From Streptomyces sp. NBC_00190 (GTDB taxonomy: Bacteria; Actinomycetota; Actinomycetes; Streptomycetales; Streptomycetaceae): a stretch of DNA of 64,000 nt. Of this stretch, positions 9,405 to 20,985 are shown one piece after another (the first letter of the stretch is position 1; every line of letters starts with the position of its first letter). The stretch covers positions 186,001 through 250,000 of the forward strand of contig NZ_CP108132.1 of assembly GCF_036203305.1 (NCBI RefSeq). The letters run 5' to 3'. A program made the position numbers and the translations under genes. The notes beneath the pieces are model-generated. The model did no database searches. It saw nothing but the letters and a program-made list of their open reading frames with translations, and was not told where the DNA came from.

Positions 9405-10340
9405 TCAGTTGACGTTCAGGTTCTGGTGGATCTCTCGGGTCGCCGTGGAACGGTTGAGGGTGATGTAGTGCAGGCCCGGGGCGCCCTCGGCAAGCAGCCG
9501 TTCGGCCATCGCGGTCGCGTACTCCACCCCGACGGCGTGGCCCGCGGCCGGGTCGTCGCGCACCGCGTCCAGGCGCCGGGCGAGGTGCTCGGGGAAGCGG
9601 GCGTCGCTCAGCTCGGCGAACCGGCGGATCTGCCGTACGTCGGTGGCGGGCATGATTTCGGGGATCACCGGTGTGAGGCAGCCGACGGCGGCCAGCCGGT
9701 CGCGCAGCCGCAGGTAGTCCTCCACCTGGAAGAACATCTGCGTGATCGCGTAGTCGGCGCCCGCCTGGCACTTGGCCGCGAAGTGCCGGATGTCCTCGGT
9801 CCAGCCCGGGGACCGCGGGTGGCGCTCGGGGAACGCGGCCACGCCGACGGTGAAGTCGCCCAGTCGGCGGATCAGGCTGACCAGTTCGTGCGCGTGCGTG
9901 AAGCCCTGCGGGTGCGGGGTCCACACCCCCTTCGGGTCGCCCGGCGGGTCCCCGCGCAGGGCGAGCACGTCCCGGATCCCCGCGTCCGCGTACTGGCCGA
10001 TGATGTGTCGCAGCTCGGCGACCGAGTGCCCGACCGCCGTCAGGTGGGCCACCGGGCGCAGCGTGGTCTCGGTCGCGATCCGCTTGGTGACCTCGACCGT
10101 ACGGTCGCGGGAGGAACCTCCCGCCCCGTACGTGACGGAGACGAAGGACGGCGCGAGGGCCTCGATCCGCCGGATCGCGTCCCAGAGCGTGCGCTCCCCC
10201 GCTTCGGTCTTCGGCGGGAAGAACTCGAACGAGAAGGAGCGCCGGCCACTGGCCAGCAGTTCGCGTACGTCGGGGCGGGGGCGCGCGGGTGCGGGCTCGG
10301 GGGACGGGAGCGCGGGGCGCTCGGTGAGGACTGCTGCCAT
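9405..10340 (-). CDS. metF: Methylenetetrahydrofolate reductase
   Basis: A 311-residue MTHFR TIM barrel. Family segments visible include [17 protein letters not shown] near residue 36, [14 protein letters not shown] and [11 protein letters not shown]. The FAD enzyme makes 5-methyl-THF, the methyl donor for MetH. The ATG at 10340 follows a GGAG-containing site 29 bases after the metH stop. Neighbours metH and ahcY complete the methyl cycle. The length fits bacterial MetF, without the regulatory domain of eukaryotic enzymes. Confidence 0.97.
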   Translation of the reverse strand: MAAVLTERPALPSPEPAPARPRPDVRELLASGRRSFSFEFFPPKTEAGERTLWDAIRRIEALAPSFVSVTYGAGGSSRDRTVEVTKRIATETTLRPVAHLTAVGHSVAELRHIIGQYADAGIRDVLALRGDPPGDPKGVWTPHPQGFTHAHELVSLIRRLGDFTVGVAAFPERHPRSPGWTEDIRHFAAKCQAGADYAITQMFFQVEDYLRLRDRLAAVGCLTPVIPEIMPATDVRQIRRFAELSDARFPEHLARRLDAVRDDPAAGHAVGVEYATAMAERLLAEGAPGLHYITLNRSTATREIHQNLNVN

Positions 10341-10369
10341 GACTCGGTTCCCTTCGGCGTCCGGAGAGG

Positions 10370-13300
10370 TCAGCGCGCGTTGAAGTACGAGGCTTCGGGG
10401 TGGTGGATGACGATCGCGTCGGTGGACTGCTCGGGGTGGAGCTGGAACTCCTCCGAGAGGTGGACACCGATGCGCTCCGGCCGGAGCAGGTCGGCGATCT
10501 TCGCGCGGTCCTCCAGGTCGGGGCAGGCCGGGTAGCCGAGGGAATAGCGGCAGCCCTGGTACTCGGTGCGGAACATGCCGTCCATGGACGCCGGGTCGGA
10601 TCCGGTGATGCCCAGTTCGCCGCGGACCCGGGCGTGCCAGTACTCGGCGAGGGCCTCGGCGAGCTGCACGGAGAGCCCGTGCAGCTCCATGTACTCGCGG
10701 TAGGCGTCGGCGGCGAACAGCCGGGCCGTCTCCTCGCCGATGCGGCTGCCGACGGTGACGACCTGGAGGCCGACGACGTCGGTCTCGCCGGATTCCTCGG
10801 GCCGGAAGAAGTCGGCGAGGCACAGGCGGCGGCCGCGGCCCTGGCGCGGGAAGGTGAAACGGGTCCGTTCGGATCCGTTCTCGTCGAGGATGATCAGGTC
10901 GTCGCCCTTGGACACGCAGGGGAAGTAGCCGTGCACGACGGCCGCTTCGAGCAGCCCGTCGGTGTGCAGCCGGTCCAGCCAGCCGCGCAGCCGGGGCCGG
11001 CCGTCCGTCTCGATGGTCTCGGCGTCCTTGAGGCCCCACTGGCCCTTGAACAGGGCGGTCTCGTCCAGCCAGGAGGCGTAGTCCTTGAGCGGGACGCCCT
11101 TGATGACGCGCGTGCCCCAGAACGGCGGCGTGGGCACGGCGTTGTCGACGGCCACGTCCGAACGCCCGCCGGGCTCGGGCTCCGCCACCAGGAAGGGAGT
11201 GTCCCGCTTGGGCACGCGGCGCTGTTTGAGGGGCGGCAGTTCGACGCCGGGGACGCCGCGTTTGACGCCCATGAGGGCGTCCATCAGGCGCAGGCCTTCG
11301 AAGGCGTCGCGGGCGTAGCGGACTTCGCCCTCGTAGATCTCGTGGAGGTCCTGTTCGACGTAGGCGCGGGTCAGCGCGGCGCCGCCGAGGATCACCGGGT
11401 AGTCGGCGGCCAGCTTGCGCTGGTTCAGCTCCTGAAGGTTCTCCTTCATGATGACCGTCGACTTCACCAGGAGCCCGGACATCCCGATCACGTCGGCCTT
11501 GTGCTCGGCCGCGGCCTCCAGGATCGCCGAGACCGGCTGCTTGATGCCGATGTTGACGACGTTGTAGCCGTTGTTGGTCAGGATGATGTCGACGAGGTTC
11601 TTGCCGATGTCGTGGACGTCACCGCGGACGGTGGCCAGCACGATCGTGCCCTTGCCGTCGGCATCGGTCTTCTCCATGTGCGGTTCGAGATGGGCAACGG
11701 CCGTCTTCATGACCTCCGCGGACTGGAGCACGAAGGGCAGCTGCATCTGGCCGGAGCCGAAGAGCTCGCCGACGACCTTCATCCCCTCCAGGAGGGTGTC
11801 GTTGACGATGTCCAGGGCGGGACGGGTCCGCAGGGCCTCGTCGAGGTCGGCCTCCAGGCCGTTCTTCTCGCCGTCGATGATGCGCCGCTGCAGACGCTCG
11901 TCCAGCGGCAGCGCGAGGAGCTCCTCCGCCCGCCCGTCCTTCAACGACTTCATGTTGACGCCCTCGAAGAGGGCCATCAGCTTCTGCAGGGGGTCGTAGC
12001 CCTCGCCCCGCCGGTCGTAGATGAGATCCAGGGCGACCGTGACCTGCTCCTCCTCGAACCGGGCGATCGGCAGGATCTTCGACGCGTGGACGATCGCCGA
12101 GTCCAGGCCGGCCTTGACGCACTCGTCCAGGAACACCGAGTTCAGCAGGACGCGCGCGGCCGGGTTGAGGCCGAAGGAGATGTTCGACAGACCGAGGGTG
12201 GTCTGGACGTCCGGGTGGCGGCGCTTGAGCTCGCGGATCGCTGCGATCGTCGCGATGCCGTCGCCCCGCGACTCCTCCTGGCCCGTGCAGATCGTGAAGG
12301 TCAGCGTGTCGATGAGGACGTCCGACTCACGGATCCCCCAGTTGGAGGTCAGGTCCGTGATCAGGCGCTCGGCGATGGCGACCTTGTGCTCGGCGGTACG
12401 GGCCTGGCCGTCCTCGTCGATGGTCAGCGCGATCAGCGCCGCGCCGTGCTCCTGCGCCAGCCGGGTGACCTTCGCGAACCGGGACTCGGGACCGTCACCG
12501 TCCTCGTAGTTGACGGAGTTGATGACCGCGCGGCCGCCCAGCTTCTCCAGGCCCGCCCGGATGACGGGAACCTCCGTCGAGTCCAGCACGATCGGCAGCG
12601 TCGAAGCCGTCGCGAACCGCCCGGCCAGCTCCTCCATGTCCGCGACGCCGTCACGGCCCACGTAGTCGACGCACAGGTCGAGCATGTGCGCACCCTCACG
12701 GATCTGGTCCCGCGCCATCTCCACGCAGTCGTCCCAACGGGCCTCCAGCATCGCCTCACGGAACTTCTTCGACCCGTTCGCGTTCGTCCGCTCCCCGATC
12801 GCCATGTACGAGGTGTCCTGCCGGAACGGCACCGTCTGGTACAGCGAAGCCGCACCCGGCTCCGGCTGCGGCTTCCGCCCGGTGACGGCCGCACCCCGCA
12901 CCCGCTCCACCACCTGCCGCAAGTGCTCCGGCGTCGTACCACAGCAGCCGCCCACCAGCGACAGCCCGTACTCACGGACGAAGGTCTCCTGCGCGTCGGC
13001 GAGCTCGGCCGCCGACAGGGGGTAATGCGCCCCCTCACTCGTGAGCACGGGCAGCCCGGCGTTCGGCATGCAGGAGAGCGGGATGCGGGCGTTGCGCGCC
13101 AGATAGCGCAGGTGCTCGCTCATCTCGGCCGGACCGGTCGCGCAGTTCAGGCCGATCATGTCGATGCCCAGCGGCTCCAGCGCCGTCAGCGCCGCACCGA
13201 TCTCCGAACCCAGCAGCATCGTGCCGGTCGTCTCCACGGTCACCGAACAGATCAGCGGGACGGTGACACCGAGCGCCTCCATGGCGCGGCGGGCACCGAT

Positions 13301-13819
13301 CACCGAGGACTTGGTCTGCAGGAGGTCCTGGGTGGTTTCCACGAGCAGCGCGTCGGCGCCGCCGGAGAGCAGGCCCTCGGCGTTGATCTGGTAGGCGTCG
13401 CGGATCTTCGCGTAGGTGATGTGGCCGAGGGTGGGCAGCTTGGTGCCCGGGCCCATCGAGCCGAGGACCCAGCGCTGCTGCCCCGTGGAGGCGGTGAACT
13501 CGTCGGCGACCTCACGGGCGATGCGGGCACCGGACTCCGACAGCTCGTGCACCCGCTCCGCGATGTCGTACTCGGCGAGCGCCGCGAAGTTCGCGCCGAA
13601 GGTGTTGGTCTCGACGCAGTCCACGCCCACCGAGAAGTACGCCTCGTGCACGGTGCGCACGATGTCGGGGCGGGTGACGTTGAGGACCTCGTTGCAGCCC
13701 TCCAGCTGCTGGAAGTCCTCCATCGTGGGGTCCTGCGCCTGGAGCATCGTCCCCATGGCTCCGTCGGCGACGACCACCCGGGTGGCCAGCGCCTCGCGCA
13801 ACTCGTCGGCCCGGTTCAC
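10370..13819 (-). CDS. metH: Cobalamin-dependent methionine synthase
   Basis: A 1149-residue MetH with all four regions in order: homocysteine-binding barrel ([14 protein letters not shown] at the start, Zn-site GGCCGT near residue 300), pterin-binding barrel ([12 protein letters not shown]), cobalamin module with the B12-ligand motif [11 protein letters not shown], and the C-terminal reactivation domain with [15 protein letters not shown]. It methylates homocysteine from methyl-THF. The GTG at 13819 was chosen because GGAGG sits 6 bases before it; it overlaps the kinase stop by GTGA. No cobalamin riboswitch is seen upstream, as the gene lies inside an operon. Confidence 0.98.
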   Translation of the reverse strand: MNRADELREALATRVVVADGAMGTMLQAQDPTMEDFQQLEGCNEVLNVTRPDIVRTVHEAYFSVGVDCVETNTFGANFAALAEYDIAERVHELSESGARIAREVADEFTASTGQQRWVLGSMGPGTKLPTLGHITYAKIRDAYQINAEGLLSGGADALLVETTQDLLQTKSSVIGARRAMEALGVTVPLICSVTVETTGTMLLGSEIGAALTALEPLGIDMIGLNCATGPAEMSEHLRYLARNARIPLSCMPNAGLPVLTSEGAHYPLSAAELADAQETFVREYGLSLVGGCCGTTPEHLRQVVERVRGAAVTGRKPQPEPGAASLYQTVPFRQDTSYMAIGERTNANGSKKFREAMLEARWDDCVEMARDQIREGAHMLDLCVDYVGRDGVADMEELAGRFATASTLPIVLDSTEVPVIRAGLEKLGGRAVINSVNYEDGDGPESRFAKVTRLAQEHGAALIALTIDEDGQARTAEHKVAIAERLITDLTSNWGIRESDVLIDTLTFTICTGQEESRGDGIATIAAIRELKRRHPDVQTTLGLSNISFGLNPAARVLLNSVFLDECVKAGLDSAIVHASKILPIARFEEEQVTVALDLIYDRRGEGYDPLQKLMALFEGVNMKSLKDGRAEELLALPLDERLQRRIIDGEKNGLEADLDEALRTRPALDIVNDTLLEGMKVVGELFGSGQMQLPFVLQSAEVMKTAVAHLEPHMEKTDADGKGTIVLATVRGDVHDIGKNLVDIILTNNGYNVVNIGIKQPVSAILEAAAEHKADVIGMSGLLVKSTVIMKENLQELNQRKLAADYPVILGGAALTRAYVEQDLHEIYEGEVRYARDAFEGLRLMDALMGVKRGVPGVELPPLKQRRVPKRDTPFLVAEPEPGGRSDVAVDNAVPTPPFWGTRVIKGVPLKDYASWLDETALFKGQWGLKDAETIETDGRPRLRGWLDRLHTDGLLEAAVVHGYFPCVSKGDDLIILDENGSERTRFTFPRQGRGRRLCLADFFRPEESGETDVVGLQVVTVGSRIGEETARLFAADAYREYMELHGLSVQLAEALAEYWHARVRGELGITGSDPASMDGMFRTEYQGCRYSLGYPACPDLEDRAKIADLLRPERIGVHLSEEFQLHPEQSTDAIVIHHPEASYFNAR

Positions 13820-14808
13820 GACGCACCTCCCAGGGACCCCAGCACGCCGTCCAGCCGCTGCTCCGCCGCGGGCCCGTACACCGCCCGGACCGTGCCGAGC
13901 AGTCCGGCGGGCTCGACCTCGTACGCCTGCGAGCCGACGGCCCGCAGCACCAGTGCCGCCATCGCGCAGCCGAGCTGGCCGGCGGCCTCCAGCGGCAGCC
14001 CCTTGCTCACCGCGGCGAGGAAGCCGGAGCGGAAGGCGTCTCCGACGCCCGTCGGGTCCTCGGCGGGCACGTCCGGTACGGCTCGCACCGTGAGGACGGG
14101 AACGCCTTCGCTGTCGATGCGCACGCCCTTCGAGCCGAGGGTGGTCACCCAGGTGCCGACCCGGGCGAGCACGTCCTCGACGCTCCACTCGGCCCGCTCG
14201 CGCAGCAGCGCGGACTCGTACTCGTTCGTGAAGAGCCAGCGGGCCCCGTCGATCAGGCCCCGCACCTCGTCCCGGGAGAGGCGGGCCAGCTGCTGGGAGG
14301 GGTCGGCCGCGAAGGGGATGCCGAGCCGGCGGCAGTCCTCGGTGTGACGGACCATCGCGGCCGGGTCGTTGGGCGAGACGAGGACCAGGTCCAGGGGGCC
14401 GCCGCGAGCGATGACCTCGCGCAGGTCGATCTCGGCGGCCTCCGCCATCGCGCCCGCGTAGAAGGAGGCGATCTGGTTGGAGTCCTGGTCGGTCATGCAC
14501 ATGAAGCGGGCGGTCTGGTGCCCGGCGGAGACGCGCACTCCGCCGGTGTCCACGCCGTGCTCCTTCAGCCACACCTCGTACTCGCCGAAGTCGGGGCCGA
14601 CGGCGCCGACGAGTACCGGGTCCAGCCCCAGTACGCCGAGCCCGTAGGCGATGTTGGCCGCCACCCCGCCCCGCCGGATCTCCAGGGAATCGACCAGGAA
14701 GGACAGGGAGACGTGCTCCAGCTGGTCGGGGAGCAGCTGGTCGACGAACCGGCCCGGAAAGGCCATGAGGTGATCCGTGGCGATGGATCCTGTCACCGCT
14801 ATACGCAC
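13816..14808 (-). CDS. PfkB-family kinase, probable adenosine kinase
   Basis: A 330-residue ribokinase/PfkB protein. The C-terminal ATP/anion-hole motif is DPTGVGDAFRSGF (usually DTxGAGD), and the N-terminal GGVAANIAYGLGVLG segment is the family's GG substrate motif. Located between metK and metH, it most plausibly phosphorylates the adenosine released by SAHase, pulling the hydrolase forward. This substrate is inferred from context; PfkB kinases also act on sugars. GTG start after AGGAGAG; stop overlaps metH. Confidence 0.88.
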   Translation of the reverse strand: MRIAVTGSIATDHLMAFPGRFVDQLLPDQLEHVSLSFLVDSLEIRRGGVAANIAYGLGVLGLDPVLVGAVGPDFGEYEVWLKEHGVDTGGVRVSAGHQTARFMCMTDQDSNQIASFYAGAMAEAAEIDLREVIARGGPLDLVLVSPNDPAAMVRHTEDCRRLGIPFAADPSQQLARLSRDEVRGLIDGARWLFTNEYESALLRERAEWSVEDVLARVGTWVTTLGSKGVRIDSEGVPVLTVRAVPDVPAEDPTGVGDAFRSGFLAAVSKGLPLEAAGQLGCAMAALVLRAVGSQAYEVEPAGLLGTVRAVYGPAAEQRLDGVLGSLGGAS

Positions 14809-14876
14809 GTTCTCTCCTGAAGGCAGGTGGGGGCCGGACTCTCGCCGGGGCGGGGCGCGGGCGGGGCGGGGCGCTG

Positions 14877-16100
<1,224 letters not shown>

Positions 16101-16156
16101 GTCACTCCTGATGGGTTGGGACAGAGAGCACGGAGGAGACGGAAGGGACGTGGACG

Positions 16157-18292
16157 TCATACGGTGCCCAGCCGCGGGCGGCGCGCCGCGGCCGTCAGCG
16201 CCCGGGCCAGCGACCGCAGCAGGCCGGTCCCGCCGTCCGCGGCGCCGGCGACGGCGACCAGCGGCGGTTGCCAGCCGTGCGCGGCGATCCGCTCGGCGGC
16301 CCGCCAGGCGGCGTCGCCCGCACCGGAGGCCCCGCCGAGCCACACCGGCTCCCCGCGGGCGAGCGCGGGGCGCAGGGCCTGCAGGTACAGGGCCGGGTCG
16401 TCCCCGGCGGGCAGGGTGACCAGGGCCTGCGGACCGTCGTAGAACTCGGGGAGGCCGTCGTAACACCCGGGCGGCGAGCCCGGCGCCGGCAGCAGGCAGA
16501 TCGTGCCCGCCCCGGGACGGGCGGCCGCGCGCAGGACGCGCGCCGCGGCTGCCGGGCGGGGCCGCACCCGCGGTACGGGGATGCCGTCGAGCAGTTCCAG
16601 GGCCCCGGACACGTCCAGGGCGCCCCGGCCGTCGGGCAGGGTGCGCAGCAGCAGGGCCGCCTGGGAGAGCAGGCCGGCCGCGTCGGCGTCCTGGAACCTG
16701 GCCCGGTCGTGGACCGAGGTCAGGACCAGTCCGCCCGAGGTGTCGTGGTGGGCGAAGAGGGTGAACGGCAGGGCGGTGTGCGCCGCGAGCACCTCCGGCG
16801 GGTCCAGCTGTACGCCCGCTTCGGCGAGTTCGTCCACGACGGCGTCGCGCCCCGGTCCCGTACCGGAGGAGCCCCAGCCGGTGTGGGCGGCGGCGGCCTG
16901 CGGTTCGAAGACGACGAGGGACTCGAAGGGCGCGGCCGCCGTGCCGCGGCGGCCGGTCCAGTCCTCGATCTGCCCGGCGGACACCCACTCGTAGGCCGCG
17001 CGGTCCAGCGCGTAGCCGCTGAGCGTGTCCAGCAGCAGGGCCACCGGCATGTGGGCCCGTACGGCCACGTCCAGCGGAAGGGAGTTGCCCAGCGCGCCGG
17101 AGAGCAGCTCGGCGCCGGCGAGGGTGATGCCGCGGCCCGAGACGGCCACCGAGAACGCGACGGCCACCGGGTCGGGGCGCCGCGCGCGAGCGGCGGCCCG
17201 GTACAGCAGCAGCGCCCACACCGCGTGCAGGGCGGTCGACTCGGTCGCCCCCTGCGCGGCTGCCCAGGCCCGCAGCCGCGCCGCCTCCAGCGGGGTGAGA
17301 CGCGCGCGGTTGCGCCCGTGGCCGGGACCTTCCTGTGCCTCGCCCGCCCGGGTGCCTTGATCGTCGGACCGCACGGCGGGCAGGGTGACGGCGTCCGGCG
17401 GCGGGGCGGCCCGCCACCAGAACTCCCGTGCGGCCGAGGTGTCCTGGCGGGCCAGCCAGTGCGCGTGGTCGCGGACGTCGGGGCGGCGCTCGCCGCCCAG
17501 CGGCCTGCCGTCGGCGAGGTAGGCGCGCAGGAAGGCCCGCAGCAGGCCGCGCACGCTGCGCTCGTCGAGGAAGGCGCGGTGGTAGGTGAACAGGATGCGG
17601 GTGGGCCCGGACGGGCTCCCCGACCCGGGCGGCGCGTCCTCGTCCAGCAGCACGATGCGCAGCTGGCCTGGGTCGCGCAGGTCGAACTCGCGCAGCCGCT
17701 CGCGCAGGACGAGGGAGTGCCAGTCGGCGCCGCCGGCGCCGTGGTGCTCGATCCGCGGATCCACCCGCGGGTGGACGACCATCGACGGCGGTGCTCCCGC
17801 GGAGTCGGCCAGCGCGGTGCGCAGGGCCGCGTCACCGTCGTACAGCGTCCGCCATGCGGCGGTGAAGCGGGGCAGGTCCAGCGGCCCGTACCAGCGGGCC
17901 AGGAGCTGCTCGACGTGGAGTCCGGCGCCGGGGCGCACGAGCGTGTCGAGCAGCAGGTCCCGCTGGAGCGGGGACGCGGGTACGGCCGGCGGGCGCGGGC
18001 CGCGGCCGCAGTCGGCGGCCCGGGGGCGGCTGGCCGGGCCGGTGGAGCGGGTCCGGGGGCGCGGACGCGGGCGCGCGGGCGCCGCGCTGAGCAGGTCGGA
18101 CAGCAGCCCGACGGGGTACGGGTGGGGCGCCACCGTCAGGGTGTGGTGGGTGTCCGAGTGCCGTTCCAGGGTGGGCTCGCAGGCCGGGAGGAGTGCGAGG
18201 GCCGCCTCCAGGTGTGCCGCCTCCAGCGGCCCGTGCAGCTCCAGCGAGGGCGGCGGGCCGGGCACGAGGACGACCGCCATGGCCGCGCTCAT
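16157..18292 (-). CDS. Stand-alone condensation-domain-like protein with a mutated active site
   Basis: A 711-residue protein. From about residue 105 it resembles an NRPS condensation domain (SPLQRDLL start, [32 protein letters not shown], then a second lobe with GNSLPLDV). The catalytic HHxxxDG motif is replaced: His238 is kept, but the second (catalytic) His is Arg239 and the Gly is Glu244. The last ~130 residues look like a degenerate thioesterase-type alpha/beta fold with GGASGAG. No adenylation or carrier domain is attached. It may be an acyl-transfer or scaffold protein rather than a normal condensation enzyme. Good GGAGG site at the chosen ATG. Confidence 0.75.
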   Translation of the reverse strand: MSAAMAVVLVPGPPPSLELHGPLEAAHLEAALALLPACEPTLERHSDTHHTLTVAPHPYPVGLLSDLLSAAPARPRPRPRTRSTGPASRPRAADCGRGPRPPAVPASPLQRDLLLDTLVRPGAGLHVEQLLARWYGPLDLPRFTAAWRTLYDGDAALRTALADSAGAPPSMVVHPRVDPRIEHHGAGGADWHSLVLRERLREFDLRDPGQLRIVLLDEDAPPGSGSPSGPTRILFTYHRAFLDERSVRGLLRAFLRAYLADGRPLGGERRPDVRDHAHWLARQDTSAAREFWWRAAPPPDAVTLPAVRSDDQGTRAGEAQEGPGHGRNRARLTPLEAARLRAWAAAQGATESTALHAVWALLLYRAAARARRPDPVAVAFSVAVSGRGITLAGAELLSGALGNSLPLDVAVRAHMPVALLLDTLSGYALDRAAYEWVSAGQIEDWTGRRGTAAAPFESLVVFEPQAAAAHTGWGSSGTGPGRDAVVDELAEAGVQLDPPEVLAAHTALPFTLFAHHDTSGGLVLTSVHDRARFQDADAAGLLSQAALLLRTLPDGRGALDVSGALELLDGIPVPRVRPRPAAAARVLRAAARPGAGTICLLPAPGSPPGCYDGLPEFYDGPQALVTLPAGDDPALYLQALRPALARGEPVWLGGASGAGDAAWRAAERIAAHGWQPPLVAVAGAADGGTGLLRSLARALTAAARRPRLGTV

Positions 18293-18333
18293 CGGAATCC
18301 TCCCTCCTTTTTCTTCTGCGTGTCTGACGTCGC

Positions 18334-18361
18334 TGTCTGGTGTCCGGTGTCCGGTGTCACG
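18334..18361. repeat. 7-bp tandem repeat (TGTCYGG)
   Basis: TGTCTGG, TGTCCGG, TGTCCGG and a degenerate TGTCACG follow without gaps in the 84-base space upstream of the condensation-like gene; a further TGTCTGA lies at 18321. The 7-bp period differs from the 11-bp SARP sites. Confidence 0.7.
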
Positions 18362-18376
18362 AGCCGTCCGGTGAGG

Positions 18377-19192
18377 TCAGCGGGCCCCCAGTTCCTCCTC
18401 CACGGCACCCATGAACCCTTCGTCGAGCATCGTTTCGACCGCGGTGTCCCGCGCGGAGTCCAGCCCGGTGTCATGACAGGCCGTGCTGAGCAGGTACCGC
18501 CTGAGCACCCGGTGCGTGGCGAACGACCACGCGCCGCCCCCGGCCGGGCTGCCGTCGGGCCCCAGGAGTCCGCCGTCGGCCAGGCCGAAGCCGAATTCCG
18601 TGAACCCCAGCCTCAGCCCTTGTCCCAGGGCCTTGGTGTAGGCCTCCTTGAGGGTCCACAGCCGGAGCATCTCGGCGACCTGCCGCTCCGGGGGCATCCG
18701 GTCCAGTTCGGCGGCCTCGGCGGGGATGCACACCCGGTCCCGCAGCAGCTCGAAGGACATCCGCCGGCCGGCCGGCTCCACGTCCACGCCGATCCGTCCG
18801 GTCCTGCTGACACCGACGGCGATGAGGTCCTCGGTGTGGCTGAGGCTGACGTCGATCTGGCTCATGCCGCGGATGTACGGGCGTCCGCCGATCCGGTACG
18901 ACAGGTCCAGCGCGGCCGGATCGGTCCGCAGCGCCGCCGCCGCGGTGTACTTGACGACCATGCGCGAGGTGACGAAGCGGTAGCGGACCGCGGCGTCCGG
19001 GGTGCGCCGGTAACGCTGCCAGTCGCGGCCCAGCAGCGGTCGCAGCGAGGTGTCGGCGAGCGCCGCGGTCAGCCACTCCCCCCACGTCGCGTACACGACG
19101 ACGCTGCCGCGACGTTCCAGTGCCGCGGAGACCGCTTCCCAGGGCCCGTCGGGGCCGGTGACGTGGATGGGCAGCGCGCCCGCGCGGTTCAT
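18377..19192 (-). CDS. 4'-phosphopantetheinyl transferase (Sfp type), motifs intact
   Basis: A 271-residue Sfp-type PPTase. The Mg/CoA motif IGVDVEP places Asp137 and Glu139, and WTLKEAYTKA places Trp179, Lys182 and Glu183, all conserved. It transfers phosphopantetheine from CoA to carrier-protein serines, here presumably those of the PKS ACP (27 kb) and the tandem ACP (41 kb). Its ATG overlaps the acyl-CoA dehydrogenase stop by ATGA. The N-terminal part is longer than in minimal Sfp. Contrast the second PPTase at 38.8 kb, whose motif is changed. Confidence 0.92.
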   Translation of the reverse strand: MNRAGALPIHVTGPDGPWEAVSAALERRGSVVVYATWGEWLTAALADTSLRPLLGRDWQRYRRTPDAAVRYRFVTSRMVVKYTAAAALRTDPAALDLSYRIGGRPYIRGMSQIDVSLSHTEDLIAVGVSRTGRIGVDVEPAGRRMSFELLRDRVCIPAEAAELDRMPPERQVAEMLRLWTLKEAYTKALGQGLRLGFTEFGFGLADGGLLGPDGSPAGGGAWSFATHRVLRRYLLSTACHDTGLDSARDTAVETMLDEGFMGAVEEELGAR

Positions 19193-20964
19193 CGGGTGAG
19201 CTCCGTACCTTCGAGGTCGCAGCTGCGGCCGGTGCGGTGCCGGCGGATCAGCTCGTCGAGCACCTGCGCCAGGCAGCCCTCGGGCAGGTCGGGCACGGCG
19301 ATGCCGAGACGGCTGCCGATGCGCGTCAGCGCGAGTACGGCCCAGGCGGGGTCGGCGAGGAAGGCGTCCGTGCCGTCCTGCGCCTCCCAGACGCCGAGGA
19401 CCGAGGCGGCCGCCAGGATCAGCGCGTACCGGTCGGTGAGCACGGCCACCCCGGGGCCGGCCAGCGCGGCCCGTTCGGCGGGCAGCGCCACGCAGTCCGC
19501 GCGCAGAGCCCGCAGTTCGTTCACGAAGCCGTCGGCGAGGTCACTGAGCGCGGCCATCTGCCCGCCGACCCGGCGGATCGTGGCGAGCCGGTCGGCCGCG
19601 CCCACCAGTGAGGCGGTGAGGAAGTCGTCGCCCCCGGCTATGCCCAGCAGCCGGTAGTCCAGGTCGGGCAGGCGCGCCCCGCCGCGGAACAGGCCGGGCG
19701 GTGGCTCGGGCACGCTGAACCAGGAACGGGAGGCCAGCGAGCGCAGCTGCGGGACGATGACGGCCTGGCAGGCGGCCGTTCCGGCGTGCCCGAGGCCGGC
19801 CACCGGCAGGTCGCGGACCAGCTTGTCGAGGGCGCCGTACTGCGCGTCACCGTGCGCGTAGCCGTGGCCGCCGAGCACTCCGGCGAGCTCCTCCAGGTTC
19901 TCGCGGAGCATGTCCGGTACGACGTACTTGACGGCCGCGGCCAGCACGTTGACGTGCTCGGGCAGCAGGCTCAGCGCGCGCAGCGACACGGTCGCCATGC
20001 TGTCGGCGGCCAGCAGGTCGGCGAAGACCCCGGCGAGCGGCTTGTGCCAGCGCCGGGCGACCGGAGCGGTGCGGCCCGCGGTGACGGCCCGTACGGCGGA
20101 GTGCAGGACGGTGTCCGCCGCGGCGACGGCGACGGCCGGGATCAGGCACCGGTTGACCTGGAAGGTGCGCAGGGCCAGGGCGACGCCCTCGCCCTCGCGT
20201 CCGACCAGGGTGTGCCGGGGCAGCAGGCAGTCGCTGAACTCCAGCCCGGAGAAGAGGCCGCCGCGCATGCCGGGCGTGGTGACGCGGGGCAGGTGGGCGA
20301 GGTGTCCGCGGGCGCGGGCGGCGGCGAGTACGTCGGCGTCGAGCAGGAAGACCGAGTGGCTGCGCGGGCCGCGGGCGGGCGCGGTCCGGGCGTAGACCGC
20401 GTACGCGCCGGACCGGGCGGCGTTCATGATGACGTCCTTGCGGCCGCTGAGCCGGTAGCCGCCGGGATCGGGATCGGCGGTGAACTCGTCGCGCAGGATG
20501 CCGTTCGCGTGGGCGATCTCGTGGTGGACGATCGAGGCCCGGCCTCCGGCGAGCAGCGGCGCGGCGGCCGTGGCCCGCTGCTCCGGGTCGCCCGCGGCCC
20601 AGACGGCGGCGGTGGCGAACAGCGAGGTGATCCCGTAACCGAAGCCGAGGGCGACGTCGCGGCGGAAGACGGGGCGCAGCACCTGCGCGAGCAGGTCGGC
20701 GCGGGTCAGCCGGCCGCCCGAGCCGACGGGCACGAACTCGGCTCCGAGCCCGGCCGCGGCGAGGAGTTCCTCGGTGGCGGCGGGCGGTTCGCGCCGGGCG
20801 TCGGCAGCGGCGAGGGCGGCGATGCCGTGCGGATTGGCGGGGTCGTGCGGGTCCCCGAGGAGGCTTTCCAGGCGGGCGGCGCGGGCGGCGGCATCGGCCG
20901 CGTGGGATGCATGGGGCGCAGGGGGCGCGGCCGTGGGTAGCCGGGGTTCCAGGGAGATCGTCAT
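19189..20964 (-). CDS. Acyl-CoA dehydrogenase/oxidase-like flavoprotein
   Basis: About 591 residues, longer than ordinary acyl-CoA dehydrogenases (~380-400). The middle domain has ALGFGYGITSLFATAAVWAAGD and HEIAHANGI, and GGHGYAHG occurs where the helical domain holds its conserved GGxGY. The extra C-terminal helices recall acyl-CoA oxidases. It may desaturate a CoA- or ACP-bound acyl chain, for example a starter or side chain, or act as a flavin hydroxylase. I chose the ATG at 20964; a TTG at 20976 abuts the GGGGAG ribosome site and leaves no spacing. It lies between a cyclase and an overlapping PPTase gene. Confidence 0.82.
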   Translation of the reverse strand: MTISLEPRLPTAAPPAPHASHAADAAARAARLESLLGDPHDPANPHGIAALAAADARREPPAATEELLAAAGLGAEFVPVGSGGRLTRADLLAQVLRPVFRRDVALGFGYGITSLFATAAVWAAGDPEQRATAAAPLLAGGRASIVHHEIAHANGILRDEFTADPDPGGYRLSGRKDVIMNAARSGAYAVYARTAPARGPRSHSVFLLDADVLAAARARGHLAHLPRVTTPGMRGGLFSGLEFSDCLLPRHTLVGREGEGVALALRTFQVNRCLIPAVAVAAADTVLHSAVRAVTAGRTAPVARRWHKPLAGVFADLLAADSMATVSLRALSLLPEHVNVLAAAVKYVVPDMLRENLEELAGVLGGHGYAHGDAQYGALDKLVRDLPVAGLGHAGTAACQAVIVPQLRSLASRSWFSVPEPPPGLFRGGARLPDLDYRLLGIAGGDDFLTASLVGAADRLATIRRVGGQMAALSDLADGFVNELRALRADCVALPAERAALAGPGVAVLTDRYALILAAASVLGVWEAQDGTDAFLADPAWAVLALTRIGSRLGIAVPDLPEGCLAQVLDELIRRHRTGRSCDLEGTELTR

Positions 20965-20985
20965 CGTGGTGCTCAACTCCCCGTT

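Noticed and set aside
10341..13900. Cobalamin riboswitch for metH or SAM riboswitch for metK
   Set aside because: Gaps before these genes are overlaps or under 70 bases inside an operon; there is no room for or sign of the conserved riboswitch cores.
10400..14347. A 1315-codon plus-strand frame antisense to metH
   Set aside because: Mirror frame of a highly conserved gene; its sequence has no recognisable domain and the opposite strand encodes an intact MetH.
20965..20976. TTG start for the acyl-CoA dehydrogenase homologue
   Set aside because: The GGGGAG ribosome site abuts the TTG directly; the ATG at 20964 has workable spacing.
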